This document shows positions 28,041-36,385 of a stretch of DNA of 64,000 bases, piece after piece; positions within the stretch are counted from its first letter, which is position 1; each line of letters begins with the position of its first letter. This DNA is from Haloarchaeobius salinus (GTDB lineage: Archaea > Halobacteriota > Halobacteria > Halobacteriales > Natrialbaceae). Both the position numbers and the translations under genes were made by a program. The stretch is from assembly GCF_024464185.1 (NCBI RefSeq), contig NZ_JANHAU010000001.1:992001-1056000 (forward strand), written 5' to 3'. The notes under the pieces are model-generated. The model was not told the DNA's origin. It saw only the letters and a program-made list of their open reading frames with translations, and searched no databases.

Positions 28041-28946
28041 ATGTCCCTGCGCGCACCGCCCGACGAGCGCTCGCCCGCCGAACTCCTCGAGTTCGGCGTC
28101 GTCAACCTCGACAAGCCCGCCGGCCCGTCGGCCCACCAGTTCACCGGCTGGTGCCGCGACGCCGTCGCCGACGCCCTCGATCGCGCCGGCAGCGACGCCA
28201 CCGTCGACGAGGCCGCCCACTCCGGCACCCTCGACCCGAAGGTCACCGGCTGCCTCCCGACGCTGTTCGGCGACGCCACCCGGCTCGCACAGGTGTTCCT
28301 CGAGGGCGCGAAGGAGTACGTCGCCGTGCTGGAACTCCACGGCCGCGCCCCGGGCGACGTCGAGGCGGTCGCCCGCGAGTTCGAGGCACCCCTCTACCAG
28401 AAACCCCCGCGGAAGAGCGCGGTCACCCGCCGCCTCCGGGTCCGCGAGGTCCACGACCTCGACGTGCTGGAGGTCGAGGAGCGCCGCGCGCTCGTCCGGG
28501 TCCGCTGTGAGTCCGGCACCTACATCCGGAAGCTCTGCCACGACCTCGGACTCGCGCTCGGCACCGGCGCGCACATGGGCCACCTCCGTCGAACCGCCAC
28601 CGACCCCTTCGACGACGCGACGCTCGTCAGCTACCACGACCTCGTCGACGCACTCGCGTTCTGGATCGAGGACGGCGACGAGGAACCCCTGCGCGAGGTC
28701 GTCCAGCCCGCCGAACGCGCGCTGACGCACCTCCCGCGCGTGGAGATCGCCCCCTCCGCCGCCGAGCAGGTCGCCAACGGCGCGCCCGTCTACGCCCCCG
28801 GCGTCATCGGCGTGGACGGCGGCGCGCAGGGCGACCTCGTGGCCTGCTACCTGCCCGGCGGTACCGCGGTGTGTCTCGGCACGCTCGTCGGTGACCCCGA
28901 CGCCGAATCGGGGACTGTCGTCGAACTGGAGCGGGTGCTGGTGTAG
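28041..28946 (+). CDS. truB: tRNA/rRNA pseudouridine synthase, TruB/Cbf5 type
   Basis: A 301-residue pseudouridine synthase; in archaea this is the Cbf5 catalytic subunit of H/ACA ribonucleoproteins, also able to modify U55 of tRNA. The motif GVVNLDKPAGPSAHQ starts the domain, the catalytic aspartate lies in HSGTLDPKVTGCLP, and CESGTYIRKLCHDLG is the third conserved block. From about residue 225 on is a PUA RNA-binding domain (LPRVEIAPSAAEQVANG). The gene sits at the end of the adk-cmk block immediately before tRNA-Pro. Confidence 0.92.
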   Translation: MSLRAPPDERSPAELLEFGVVNLDKPAGPSAHQFTGWCRDAVADALDRAGSDATVDEAAHSGTLDPKVTGCLPTLFGDATRLAQVFLEGAKEYVAVLELHGRAPGDVEAVAREFEAPLYQKPPRKSAVTRRLRVREVHDLDVLEVEERRALVRVRCESGTYIRKLCHDLGLALGTGAHMGHLRRTATDPFDDATLVSYHDLVDALAFWIEDGDEEPLREVVQPAERALTHLPRVEIAPSAAEQVANGAPVYAPGVIGVDGGAQGDLVACYLPGGTAVCLGTLVGDPDAESGTVVELERVLV

Positions 28947-28969
28947 CGTGGTGCCGACGAAACGACACG

Positions 28970-28976
28970 CTTAAAC
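28970..28976 (+). promoter_or_regulatory. TATA element of tRNA-Pro
   Basis: CTTAAAC centred 29 bp before the first base of the tRNA, the standard spacing for an archaeal tRNA promoter. Confidence 0.55.
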
Positions 28977-29001
28977 GGCAAACGGGCATCGGTTGACGTA
29001 C

Positions 29002-29072
29002 GGGACCGTGGGGTAGTGGTATCCTCTGCGGATGGGGTCCGTAGGACCCGAGTTCAATTCTCGGCGGTCCCA
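29002..29072 (+). tRNA. tRNA-Pro(GGG)
   Basis: A 71-nt tRNA without intron and without an encoded CCA end. The acceptor stem pairs GGGACCG with CGGUCCC; the anticodon stem UGCGG/CCGUA (one G-U pair) encloses the loop AUGGGGU with anticodon GGG at 29034-29036 after U33; the T arm is CCGAG-UUCAAUU-CUCGG. The D arm is short with a GG pair in the loop. The discriminator base is A73. Confidence 0.93.
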
Positions 29073-29405
29073 CTCGAAATTATCCAACTCTCCATCAACG
29101 GAGAGTCTGCCTACCCGAGACGCTCGAAAATACAATTCTCGGGTTCGGGACCTGTTCGCTGAACTACTCATATACCACCAGCGACGGCCTTCGGGGTGGT
29201 GCGCGTGAGCGCCGACCAGCTCGGCATCACGCCCGACGAACTCGGTCGGCGCGAGTACGAGAAGCCGACGAAATCCCGCCTACACCACGACCGACCGGAA
29301 ACGAGCCTAAAACCTCTCAACGAAGCGACGGACCGGGCGAAAGTGCCGCCGCTAACAGGTCAGCGCGCGAAAAATGGGGAAAGCGTACTGCAAATCCCCG
29401 AGCCG
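29073..29405. other. Region between tRNA-Pro and the pilin operon
   Basis: No gene that I can support firmly. An 8-bp perfect stem (ACCCGAGA at 29113-29120 with TCTCGGGT at 29137-29144, loop of 16) may form an RNA or DNA hairpin. A plus-strand frame from 29196 to 29438 (80 codons, many Arg, Lys and Glu) overlaps the pilin gene end and could be a remnant. Base composition is less GC-rich than the neighbouring core genes. Confidence 0.4.
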
Positions 29406-29885
29406 TTACGGAATCTGCGACTCGAAGATAATCTGTGAGTTATCACCAGACGACGAGGTCCACGTGATTTCCACAGCGTCTCCGGATTCGAACGTGTAGG
29501 AGTTACCGTTAGCGTCTTCCCCGAGTACAAGATCGGATCCAGCCGTAGTGCTGGTTCCCCACGTTCCATTCACAGGGCCAGTCTGGGTAGTCAGGTCGTC
29601 CGCGGTATTGCCACCGATGTTGACCGACAGCTGCGAAGCGTCGAACGAACCTCCGCCGTTATGAGCCACGATTACACGGTCAGTGTCCGAACTCGCGTCC
29701 GAGTAGTCGCTCGGGTACTCACCATTGAGGTTCGCCTGAGGTGCAGTCTCCTGATTTCCGCCGATGTTCAGGACAAACGCACCAATCACAGCCGCGAGGA
29801 TAACCGTAATTGCGACCATCAGGATAACCCCGATAACCGGTGACACGGCGTCGTCTTCTGTAAATAGTGACTTAATATCCATCAT
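29406..29885 (-). CDS. PilA-like type IV pilin (second in operon)
   Basis: A 159-residue archaeal type IV pilin; translation may begin at the first or second of two adjacent ATG codons. After a short charged leader ([11 protein letters not shown]) comes the hydrophobic domain [20 protein letters not shown], which is the highly conserved H-domain of haloarchaeal PilA adhesion pilins. The prepilin peptidase should cut just before it. The remaining 110 residues are a hydrophilic beta-rich head with Ser, Thr, Asp and Gly and no cysteine. It follows the next gene by six bases and the two share the first 50 codons almost identically. Confidence 0.92.
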   Translation of the reverse strand: MMDIKSLFTEDDAVSPVIGVILMVAITVILAAVIGAFVLNIGGNQETAPQANLNGEYPSDYSDASSDTDRVIVAHNGGGSFDASQLSVNIGGNTADDLTTQTGPVNGTWGTSTTAGSDLVLGEDANGNSYTFESGDAVEITWTSSSGDNSQIIFESQIP

Positions 29886-29891
29886 GAGTTA

Positions 29892-30344
29892 TTACGGAAT
29901 CGTGGAGTCAGCGACGATCTGAGACTGATCTCCGGAGGACGAAGTCCACGTGATTTCGAGTGTGTCTCCAGAGCTGCCTCCGTGCGTGCACGGGTCCTCG
30001 TTGGAGAAGCCATTGCTGTTGTCGCCGTCGACAACCACTTCACCTGCCGAGAGTCCCGTTGCCGAACTGTTCGCCAGCTCGCAGTTGCTTCCGAAGTTCG
30101 ACGACAGCGAAAGCTTCGTGGCGTCCAGACTTCCACCGCCGCCGTGCGAAACGACGACATCAGATCCGCCGCTGCTGTATGCGAAGTCGAACTGGTTCTG
30201 CGGTGCCGTTTCCTGGTTCCCGCCGATGTTCAGGACGAATGCCCCGATCACTGCGGCGAGAATGACCGTGATCGCGACCATCAGGATAACCCCGATGACC
30301 GGCGACACGGCGTCGTCTTCTGTAAAGAGCTGTTTCAGTTCCAT
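29892..30344 (-). CDS. PilA-like type IV pilin (first in operon)
   Basis: A 150-residue pilin. Start ATG 30344 gives the leader [12 protein letters not shown] followed by the same PilA H-domain; a longer frame exists upstream but is not pilin-like. The head differs completely from the downstream pilin after the shared [11 protein letters not shown] boundary and has two cysteines (SNC and DPCTHGG) that may form a disulfide. Two pilins with the same membrane-core helix and different heads can be assembled interchangeably into a fibre (known for PilA families, inferred here). No prepilin peptidase or assembly ATPase is in the window. Confidence 0.92.
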   Translation of the reverse strand: MELKQLFTEDDAVSPVIGVILMVAITVILAAVIGAFVLNIGGNQETAPQNQFDFAYSSGGSDVVVSHGGGGSLDATKLSLSSNFGSNCELANSSATGLSAGEVVVDGDNSNGFSNEDPCTHGGSSGDTLEITWTSSSGDQSQIVADSTIP

Positions 30345-30462
30345 AGTTGAGTTGAATCCCACACCGTGCGAGGCTCCACCGTCACGTCCCATGCGCGACG
30401 TCCGCCTGCCGGTGTTACCCGACCGACTACGATGACACCTCATAAACCCATCGGCCTATGAC

Positions 30463-30998
30463 GGATTTCGGACTATAACACGTCGTTACAATCCCCGTTC
30501 AGGGGGTGCTTGGATTCCATCAAGCCCCCATTGAAATCCACACAGATAGTTCAAAACTCCAAGAAACACCAGATTACCGATTCTGATACCGACCGCACCC
30601 GATTCATGGTCACGAAACTGGCACGTCAACACGGCGGCCAACAGGGTTATGTACGATTACCAATCGCGACGGTCGCGACTGCTCGCGCGCGCTCCTCTCA
30701 GAAACTGGTCGAGTGGGCCGCTCTTCACATCGACCCACCCAGCCAGGTGTGGGATAACGAGGATGGTGGACCCCGTTAAAGCCGAACGCTGGGACGTTCG
30801 GTACTCGAGGCGAAGTCCCGGTTATAGTTAAAGGTGTCCGAGCAGATTCCCCCGCTGACAACACCTCACCCGCTATCACTTCCACACGCAGTCGAGAACA
30901 CGGTTCGGACGACTCACCGCGCCCTCCCCGTCTGAAACCGCAATTCCGACGCTCTCCCGACGACTTTCACTGCACGCAGGAATTCGGACTATCACATG
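30463..30998. repeat. Imperfect 20-bp direct repeats flanking about 500 bp
   Basis: Copies at 30463-30482 and 30979-30998 differ at three positions and share the core TTCGGACTAT. Their spacing is 516 bp. They may be paired promoter elements or the footprints of an inserted segment. Confidence 0.5.
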
Positions 30999-31212
30999 AA
31001 CTCCTCTTCAGTCGCGGTCGTACTGGTTGCCGGCGGATGAGAAGGCGTTTCCGACGACGTTGTGGCAGGGGGTGCCCGAGGCATCGGTGTGGGCGTGGGG
31101 CAGGAAAGACACAGGTCCATCCCCGCATCACGGTTCATCTCGACGGACTCCCGTGTGCCGACCACCACCCCACAGCGTTTAGGCCGACCGAAAAATTGTA
31201 ACGTTCGTGATA

Positions 31213-31219
31213 GGATTTA
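31213..31219 (+). promoter_or_regulatory. TATA element of the ZIP transporter gene
   Basis: GATTTAT about 29 bp before ATG 31246, giving an almost leaderless transcript. Confidence 0.45.
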
Positions 31220-31245
31220 TCTCCGCCGAGCAGCTACCCTCACAC

Positions 31246-32199
31246 ATGAGCCTCGTGGGCAATCTCGTCGTCGTCTTCCTGGCCGGGCTGGCCACCGCGC
31301 TCGCCACGGGTCTGGGTGCGTTGCCGTTCTTCCTCGTCGACGACGTGAGCGACCGGTGGAACGTCGCGCTGTGGGGGGTCGCCTCGGGAATCATGGTCTC
31401 GGCGTCGCTGTTCGGGCTGATGAACGAGGGGCTCGCTGCGAGCGATGGCTTCCCGACCATCCTGCTCGCGGGTGTCGTCGTCGGGGTGCTGCTGGTCATC
31501 GTCGCCGACGACGTGCTCGACCGGGTCGACGTGGGGAAGTACGCGGACGACGACCCGGAGCGGGCGACCGACGGCGGGGCCGTGGACGGCATCCACGAGC
31601 ACGAGGAGGGGCACCACGACCACGCCGACGACGAGCACGACCACGATGGCGGCGGGCACGATCACGGGCACGCCGAGCTGGTCCACCCGGACATCGTCGC
31701 GGAGGGCGACCTGAAGAAGCTCGTGCTCGTGCTCGGTGTGCTCACCGTCCACTCGTTCCCGGAGGGCGTCGCCGTCGGCGTCTCCTTCGCGGACATGGGA
31801 CTGGCGGGCGGTATCGGCATGCTCGGGCTCACCGTGCCGGTGCTGGCGATCATGATGACCGTCGCCATCTCCATCCACAACATCCCGGAGGGGCTGGCCA
31901 TCTCCATCCCGCTGCGGGCGATGGGTGTCGGGCGCTGGCGGATGGTCGGTGCGGCGGTGTTCTCCAGCCTGCCCCAGCCCATCGGTGCGGTCATCGCGTT
32001 CGCGTTCGTCCGGAGCGCCCGCGAGTTCCTCCCGTTCGGCTTCGGGTTCGCAGCGGGGGCGATGGTGTTCCTCGTGCTGACCGAGTTCATCCCGGAGGCA
32101 CTGGAGGCGGGCGAGGGGCTGGAGTCGAAGGGCTATCCCGAACTCACTGCCGGGTTGCTCGGCGGCTTCGGCGTGATGGTCCCGCTGTTGTTCGTGTGA
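31246..32199 (+). CDS. ZIP-family divalent metal transporter
   Basis: A 317-residue membrane protein taking up or exporting Zn2+ or related ions. Eight hydrophobic segments can be seen; a cytosolic loop at about residues 115-150 is packed with His, Asp and Glu (HHDHADDEHDHDGGG), a typical metal-sensing or buffering loop. The signature helices carry VHSFPEGVAVGVSF and IHNIPEGLAIS, whose His, Asn, Pro and Glu residues form the transport site in the family. Start ATG 31246 is preferred to an earlier in-frame GTG/ATG, because it begins just before the first helix. Confidence 0.92.
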   Translation: MSLVGNLVVVFLAGLATALATGLGALPFFLVDDVSDRWNVALWGVASGIMVSASLFGLMNEGLAASDGFPTILLAGVVVGVLLVIVADDVLDRVDVGKYADDDPERATDGGAVDGIHEHEEGHHDHADDEHDHDGGGHDHGHAELVHPDIVAEGDLKKLVLVLGVLTVHSFPEGVAVGVSFADMGLAGGIGMLGLTVPVLAIMMTVAISIHNIPEGLAISIPLRAMGVGRWRMVGAAVFSSLPQPIGAVIAFAFVRSAREFLPFGFGFAAGAMVFLVLTEFIPEALEAGEGLESKGYPELTAGLLGGFGVMVPLLFV

Positions 32200-32222
32200 G
32201 CGTGACACGCCTGCGGCGTGCT

Positions 32223-32229
32223 TTTATAA
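32223..32229 (+). promoter_or_regulatory. TATA element of the DUF4097-like lipoprotein gene
   Basis: TTTATAA centred 25 bp before ATG 32251, indicating a leaderless message. Confidence 0.5.
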
Positions 32230-32250
32230 CTGTCCGTCGAACTGTCACGT

Positions 32251-33069
32251 ATGCGCCGCAGAACGGTCCTCTCGGCTGCCAGCATCGCCCTCCCCACCGC
32301 CCTCGCGGGCTGTAGCCTCCTCGACGGCGGGACGGAGGTGACCGAGACGGTCGACAGCCAGGTCGACGTCGCCGACGGGACGCCGGTCTCCGTCGTTGGC
32401 CAGAACGGCTCGATCCACGTGACGACGACGGACGCCGAGGCGGTCGAGGTCGAGGCGGTCAAACGCACCCGCGGTGGACGGGACGCGCTGGACGAGGTCG
32501 AGGTCCAACTCGACGAGTCCGGCGGTCGGCTCCGGATCCAGGCGGTGTACCCGGAGAACCGGGACCTACTCTCGCGGCCCGTCGTCGTGGACTTCGAGGT
32601 CGCGGTTCCGGCCGGCGTTCCCGTCGACCGTCTGGCGACGGGGAACGGTGCAGTGACGGCGAACGGCGTTGCCGGCGACGCCACCCTCGCCAGTTCGAAC
32701 GGGTCGGTCACGGCCGAGGACGTCGACGGCTACGTGAGCCTGCGGACGACCAACGGGAGCATCGACGCCACCGGTGTCTCGGGACCCGACCGCGCGGTCA
32801 CCACGAACGGAGCGGTCGACGTCGAGCTCCGGGCGCTCCGCGGCGACGTGCCCGTCGAGACGACGAACGGCGACGTGACAGTCCGCACCGCCACGGACCT
32901 CGCGGCGACGTTCGAACTCGAGACCAGCGTCGGCGACGTGTCGGTCGATGGGCTGTCGCTCGACCGCTCGACCGACGGCTCGGACCGGGTCGTCGGCGAC
33001 CTGAACGGCGGCGGCGACCGCGTCACTGCCGAGACGACGAACGGTGACGTGACGCTCCGGACGCTCTGA
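32251..33069 (+). CDS. DUF4097-like beta-repeat lipoprotein
   Basis: A 272-residue exported protein: a short basic start (MRRRT), a hydrophobic stretch and a lipobox ending ALAGC at Cys23, so it should be lipid-anchored outside the membrane. The rest is a run of short beta strands in repeats such as TTNGSIDATG, TTNGAVDVEL and TTNGDVTVR, the pattern of DUF4097 putative-adhesin beta-helix domains. Function in the family is unknown. The end is 9 bp from a convergent gene. Confidence 0.82.
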   Translation: MRRRTVLSAASIALPTALAGCSLLDGGTEVTETVDSQVDVADGTPVSVVGQNGSIHVTTTDAEAVEVEAVKRTRGGRDALDEVEVQLDESGGRLRIQAVYPENRDLLSRPVVVDFEVAVPAGVPVDRLATGNGAVTANGVAGDATLASSNGSVTAEDVDGYVSLRTTNGSIDATGVSGPDRAVTTNGAVDVELRALRGDVPVETTNGDVTVRTATDLAATFELETSVGDVSVDGLSLDRSTDGSDRVVGDLNGGGDRVTAETTNGDVTLRTL

Positions 33070-33078
33070 CTCCGCGGA

Positions 33079-33519
33079 TCACCAGTCCAGCTTCCGTTCC
33101 CGGTCGTCACCCTCGTCGAACTGGCGTTCAGCCTCGGGGTCGTCGAGCAGCAGGTCGAGCCGTCGTTCGAACTCCACTTCGTCTATCTCGCCGGCGACGT
33201 ACCGCTCGCGGAGCCGAGCCGCCTCGCTGGCTGTGTCCTCGACCCTGGTGTCGGCGGTGGCCTCGACCGACGCGTCCGCCTCGAACCAGTCCGACGCGCC
33301 CCCTTCGTCCTCGCCGTCGCCCCCGACGAACAGCGACAGGAGCCCGACGGCGATTGCGCCGAACAGAACGACCAGCCCCAGCACGACGACCGCGGTGAAC
33401 ACCGTACTGAGGACGCCAAGGACCAGCCCGACGACGGTGGTGACGACGCCGAGGATGACCAGCAGCACGAACGCCCAGACGAGGAGTTGGAGGACCGTAC
33501 CGCTGAACGAGCGTCCCAT
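33079..33519 (-). CDS. SHOCT-domain small membrane protein
   Basis: A 146-residue protein with two hydrophobic helices (about residues 8-60) and an acidic C-terminal half. The C-terminus contains the SHOCT motif (RLRERYVAGEIDEVEFERRL), a short helical module often found at the end of membrane or enzyme proteins and thought to mediate oligomerisation. Start ATG 33519 was chosen because it directly precedes the first helix; the open frame extends further upstream through the divergent gene. Confidence 0.8.
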   Translation of the reverse strand: MGRSFSGTVLQLLVWAFVLLVILGVVTTVVGLVLGVLSTVFTAVVVLGLVVLFGAIAVGLLSLFVGGDGEDEGGASDWFEADASVEATADTRVEDTASEAARLRERYVAGEIDEVEFERRLDLLLDDPEAERQFDEGDDRERKLDW

Positions 33520-33636
33520 GTTCGACTGTCGGACACGCGTGGGCAAAAAGCTTCGACCGACACCCGGAACAGACAGGTTTCGTACAAAAACGGGTTTCAG
33601 CGAGCGCTTTAGTTGCCACGTCCGGTATCCCGGTTC

Positions 33637-34218
33637 ATGAGACGGAACGTACACGTGCTCGGGCTCTCCGGGAGTCTGCGCGACGACAGCGGTACGCGAA
33701 CGGCGATACGACGGGCCCTCGCGGCGGCGGACGCGGCGGGTGCCACGACGGAACTGCTCGACCTCCGCGAGTACGACCTCCCGCCCCGGGACGGCGACGA
33801 CGCCGACGCCGGGGATGCAGCCATCCTCCGCGAGCGGGTCGCGGCCGCCGACGCCGTGCTGCTGGGCTCGCCGGTGTACCACGGCTCGTACGCCTCGCCG
33901 CTGAAGACCGCACTCGACTACTGCGGCTCGGACGAGTTCGACGGGACCACCGTGGGCCTGCTGGCGGTCGCGGGCGGAAGCTACCCGACGCCGACGCTCG
34001 AGCACATGCGGGCGGTCGCGCGGGCGGTCGGCGCGTGGACGCTCCCCCTGCAGGTCGGTATCGGCGACGCGGGCTCGGCGTTCGCGGGCGGCGATCTCGT
34101 GGACGAGGACCTCGGCGAACGCGTGGACCGACTCGGCGAGGAGCTGGTCGCCTACGCGGGCGTGGACTCGTACCCGACGACCGTCTCCGAGCCGTTCGAC
34201 CCGGTGGCGGGGGTCTGA
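33637..34218 (+). CDS. NADPH-dependent FMN reductase-like flavoprotein
   Basis: A 193-residue flavodoxin-fold protein. The FMN phosphate loop is LGLSGSLRDDSGTR at the N-terminus and the second flavin-contact segment is LLGSPVYHGSYASPLKTALD, both typical of the NADPH-dependent FMN reductase family. These reduce flavin, azo or quinone substrates. ATG 33637 was chosen over an upstream ATG because residues before it are absent from the fold. Its TGA overlaps the ATG of the arylamine N-acetyltransferase gene (TGATG), so the two are coupled. Confidence 0.88.
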   Translation: MRRNVHVLGLSGSLRDDSGTRTAIRRALAAADAAGATTELLDLREYDLPPRDGDDADAGDAAILRERVAAADAVLLGSPVYHGSYASPLKTALDYCGSDEFDGTTVGLLAVAGGSYPTPTLEHMRAVARAVGAWTLPLQVGIGDAGSAFAGGDLVDEDLGERVDRLGEELVAYAGVDSYPTTVSEPFDPVAGV

Positions 34219-35024
34219 TGGACACCGACCGCTACCTCGAACGCATCGGGGTCGACCCCACGACCGTCACCCCCGGGGCCATCGACCTCGACACCGTCGC
34301 TCGCCTTCAGCACGCCCACGTCGGGGCGGTCCCGTTCGAGAACCTCGCCATCGTCGGCGACCCCTTCGACGACGCGACCGACGGCGAGGGCGTCGTGCTC
34401 GACCTCGGGCACATCCACGAGAAGGTGGTCGAGCGCCGGCTGGGCGGCTACTGCTTCGAGCTGAACGGGCTGTTCGGCTGGCTGCTCGGCGAACTCGGCG
34501 TCGACACGCACCGGGTCGCGGCGCGGGTCGTCGGTGACGACGGCACCGGTCGACCACCGGCGAACCACCACACCAACGTCGTCACGTTCGACCGGCGCTT
34601 CCTCGTCGACGTGGGGATGGGCATCCCGACGATGCGCCGGCCACTCCCCGTCGACGGCGAGGTCGTGACCGACAGCGCGGGCGTCGCCTGGCGCGTCGTC
34701 GAGAGCGACCGCCCCGACGAGACGCACCTGACCCAGTACCGCAGGCCGGGCGAAGCGGCGTGGCGGGACCGCTACCTGTTCACCGACGTCCCCCGCGAAC
34801 TGTCCTACTTCGAGGCGACCTGTGACTACCTCCAGAGTGCGCCGGAGTCGCCGTTCACCGGCGAGCCCGTCGTCAGCGTCGCGACCGACACGGGTCACGT
34901 GAAGCTGAAGCGGGACACGCTCGTCCGGTACGAGGGCAACGAGCGCTCCGAGGAGCCCGTGGCAGCCGAGGACTGGCACGACGTGCTTGCACGGCGGTTC
35001 GGCCTGCAGTACCGGACGGCGTGA
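34218..35024 (+). CDS. Arylamine N-acetyltransferase
   Basis: A 268-residue NAT-family enzyme that transfers acetyl groups from acetyl-CoA to arylamines or hydrazines through a cysteine. The catalytic triad is visible: Cys in RLGGYCFELN (about residue 78), His in NHHTNVV (about 117) and Asp in FLVDVGMG (about 132). The opening YLERIGVDP is standard. Translational coupling to the flavin reductase suggests joint handling of aromatic amines or nitro/azo compounds (reduction, then acetylation); this is inference. Confidence 0.92.
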   Translation: MDTDRYLERIGVDPTTVTPGAIDLDTVARLQHAHVGAVPFENLAIVGDPFDDATDGEGVVLDLGHIHEKVVERRLGGYCFELNGLFGWLLGELGVDTHRVAARVVGDDGTGRPPANHHTNVVTFDRRFLVDVGMGIPTMRRPLPVDGEVVTDSAGVAWRVVESDRPDETHLTQYRRPGEAAWRDRYLFTDVPRELSYFEATCDYLQSAPESPFTGEPVVSVATDTGHVKLKRDTLVRYEGNERSEEPVAAEDWHDVLARRFGLQYRTA

Positions 35025-35051
35025 ACGGCGTATCGCGACGACACCGTCCCC

Positions 35052-36266
35052 TCAATCCGAAGGCGTCGCTCCTGCGGGCTGACCGCTCCCGGAGCCCTCA
35101 CCACTTCGGACCGGTCGCGTGAGGATCCAGAGGATGCTGGCGGCGACCACGAGGACCGCACCCGCACGAGGGAGGAACGCGAGCGGCCCCAGCCGCTCCG
35201 CGATGCCGCCCAGCGCGAGCTTCAACAGGCCGCTCGAGAGCGACAGGACCATCGAGACCCCCGAGAGGACCGTCGCACGCCCCACGTCCGCGAGCCGGTC
35301 GTTCAGGTACTGGTTCTGGACCGGCTGGACGACCGACCGGGCGCTCCGGTAGAGGAAGAACGTCGGGACGAGGAACACGGGGAACAGCGCCCCGAGGACG
35401 AACGCCACGGCGAACAGCGGGACGAGCAGTCCGAGCACGCCGCGCGCGCCGAGGCGCTCCTCGAACCAGCCCGCCGTCGAGGCCGCCCCGGCGGAGACGA
35501 GCTTGAACGCCGCGAAGACGACGCCGAGGCCGGCGACCGGCAGCCCGAGCGCGTCCAGCGCCGGCTGTTCTACCATCCGGGCGAGTCCGAACAGCCCGTA
35601 GAACAGCGCGACGTAGGCGACCAGCCAGCGGACGCTCTCACGGCTGGCCTGCACGCGGAGCATCTGGACCGCCTCCCGCACCGTGAACACGTCGGCGTCC
35701 TCCTCGTCGACCCGGATGGACGGGAACGTGTACAGCACCGGGACGCCGGAGACCGCGAGCGCCGCGCTGAGCAGGAACGGGAGCTCGTAGGCGACGCCGT
35801 AGAGGACCCCGCCGGCGATGGCCGCCACCGCCGAGGTGAGGAGCAACACGGTGCTGCCCCGGCCCTTGATGCGGGCGAACTCGTCGTCGTCGCAGGTGCG
35901 GGCGAGCAGCTCGTAGAGCCAGGCGTCGCCCGTGCCCGAGCGGAACGCCCAGCCCGTCGCCCAGACGACCTGCATCGCGACGAACCCGATGGGCGTGTCC
36001 ACGAACGCGTAGCCCGCCATCCCCGCCGCCCGGAGCAGACTGCCGACGGCCAGACTGGCCCGCCGGCCGATTCGGTCGCCGAGGTACCCCGAGGGGATCT
36101 CGGCGGCCAGCATCGCGAGTGAGAACGTCGCCTGCACCAGCGCGACGAACGCCAGCCCGAACCCCTGGTCCAGCAGGTAGAGGACGCTGATGGGCAGGTA
36201 GAAGCCGGCAGAGTTCGTCGCGCGGAACAGGTAGTACCGCCGCACGACCGATTCGTCCGTCGCCAT
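35052..36266 (-). CDS. Major facilitator superfamily transporter
   Basis: A 404-residue integral membrane protein with about twelve hydrophobic segments. The N-terminal half carries the MFS loop motif in GYLGDRIGRRASL between helices 2 and 3. The central cytosolic loop (residues 180-205) is acidic. Substrate unknown; the best comparison is with drug- or sugar-type MFS exporters. ATG 36266 follows an AT-rich upstream patch. It is convergent with the N-acetyltransferase gene. Confidence 0.88.
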   Translation of the reverse strand: MATDESVVRRYYLFRATNSAGFYLPISVLYLLDQGFGLAFVALVQATFSLAMLAAEIPSGYLGDRIGRRASLAVGSLLRAAGMAGYAFVDTPIGFVAMQVVWATGWAFRSGTGDAWLYELLARTCDDDEFARIKGRGSTVLLLTSAVAAIAGGVLYGVAYELPFLLSAALAVSGVPVLYTFPSIRVDEEDADVFTVREAVQMLRVQASRESVRWLVAYVALFYGLFGLARMVEQPALDALGLPVAGLGVVFAAFKLVSAGAASTAGWFEERLGARGVLGLLVPLFAVAFVLGALFPVFLVPTFFLYRSARSVVQPVQNQYLNDRLADVGRATVLSGVSMVLSLSSGLLKLALGGIAERLGPLAFLPRAGAVLVVAASILWILTRPVRSGEGSGSGQPAGATPSD

Positions 36267-36385
36267 TACAGCTAGACGTACGGGAGATCGACTTGTAGGG
36301 TTTCCCGGAAATTCTCTTTTGTAAACAGCCTTGCTGGAATCCGTTTTGGTACGGATTCAGACAGGTCTGCCGCGGCGTGGCATGC

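Larger units (their letters stand above)
30345..31245. other. Gene-poor 0.9-kb stretch beside the pilin operon
   Basis: No protein gene I can support, although several short frames occur. Visible structure: a TATA-like box for the pilin operon on the minus strand (ATAAAC at 30442-30447), an imperfect 20-bp direct repeat at 30463-30482 and 30979-30998 (17 of 20 identical), a perfect 7-bp hairpin CCGAACG/CGTTCGG at 30782-30801, and a GATTTAT box at 31213-31219 about 29 bp before the ZIP gene. Composition is lower in GC than in flanking core genes. It may contain a non-coding RNA or the remains of an element. Confidence 0.45.

Noticed and set aside
29055-29142. Ten-base direct repeat CAATTCTCGG in tRNA-Pro and 78 bp downstream
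   Set aside because: Too short to be an attachment site, and no integrase gene is in the window; a chance match is likely in the GC-rich, T-loop-like sequence.
30610-30885. Short frames on both strands of the gene-poor tract
   Set aside because: Basic, Arg- and Pro-rich compositions unlike haloarchaeal proteins and no visible domain. A non-coding role remains open.
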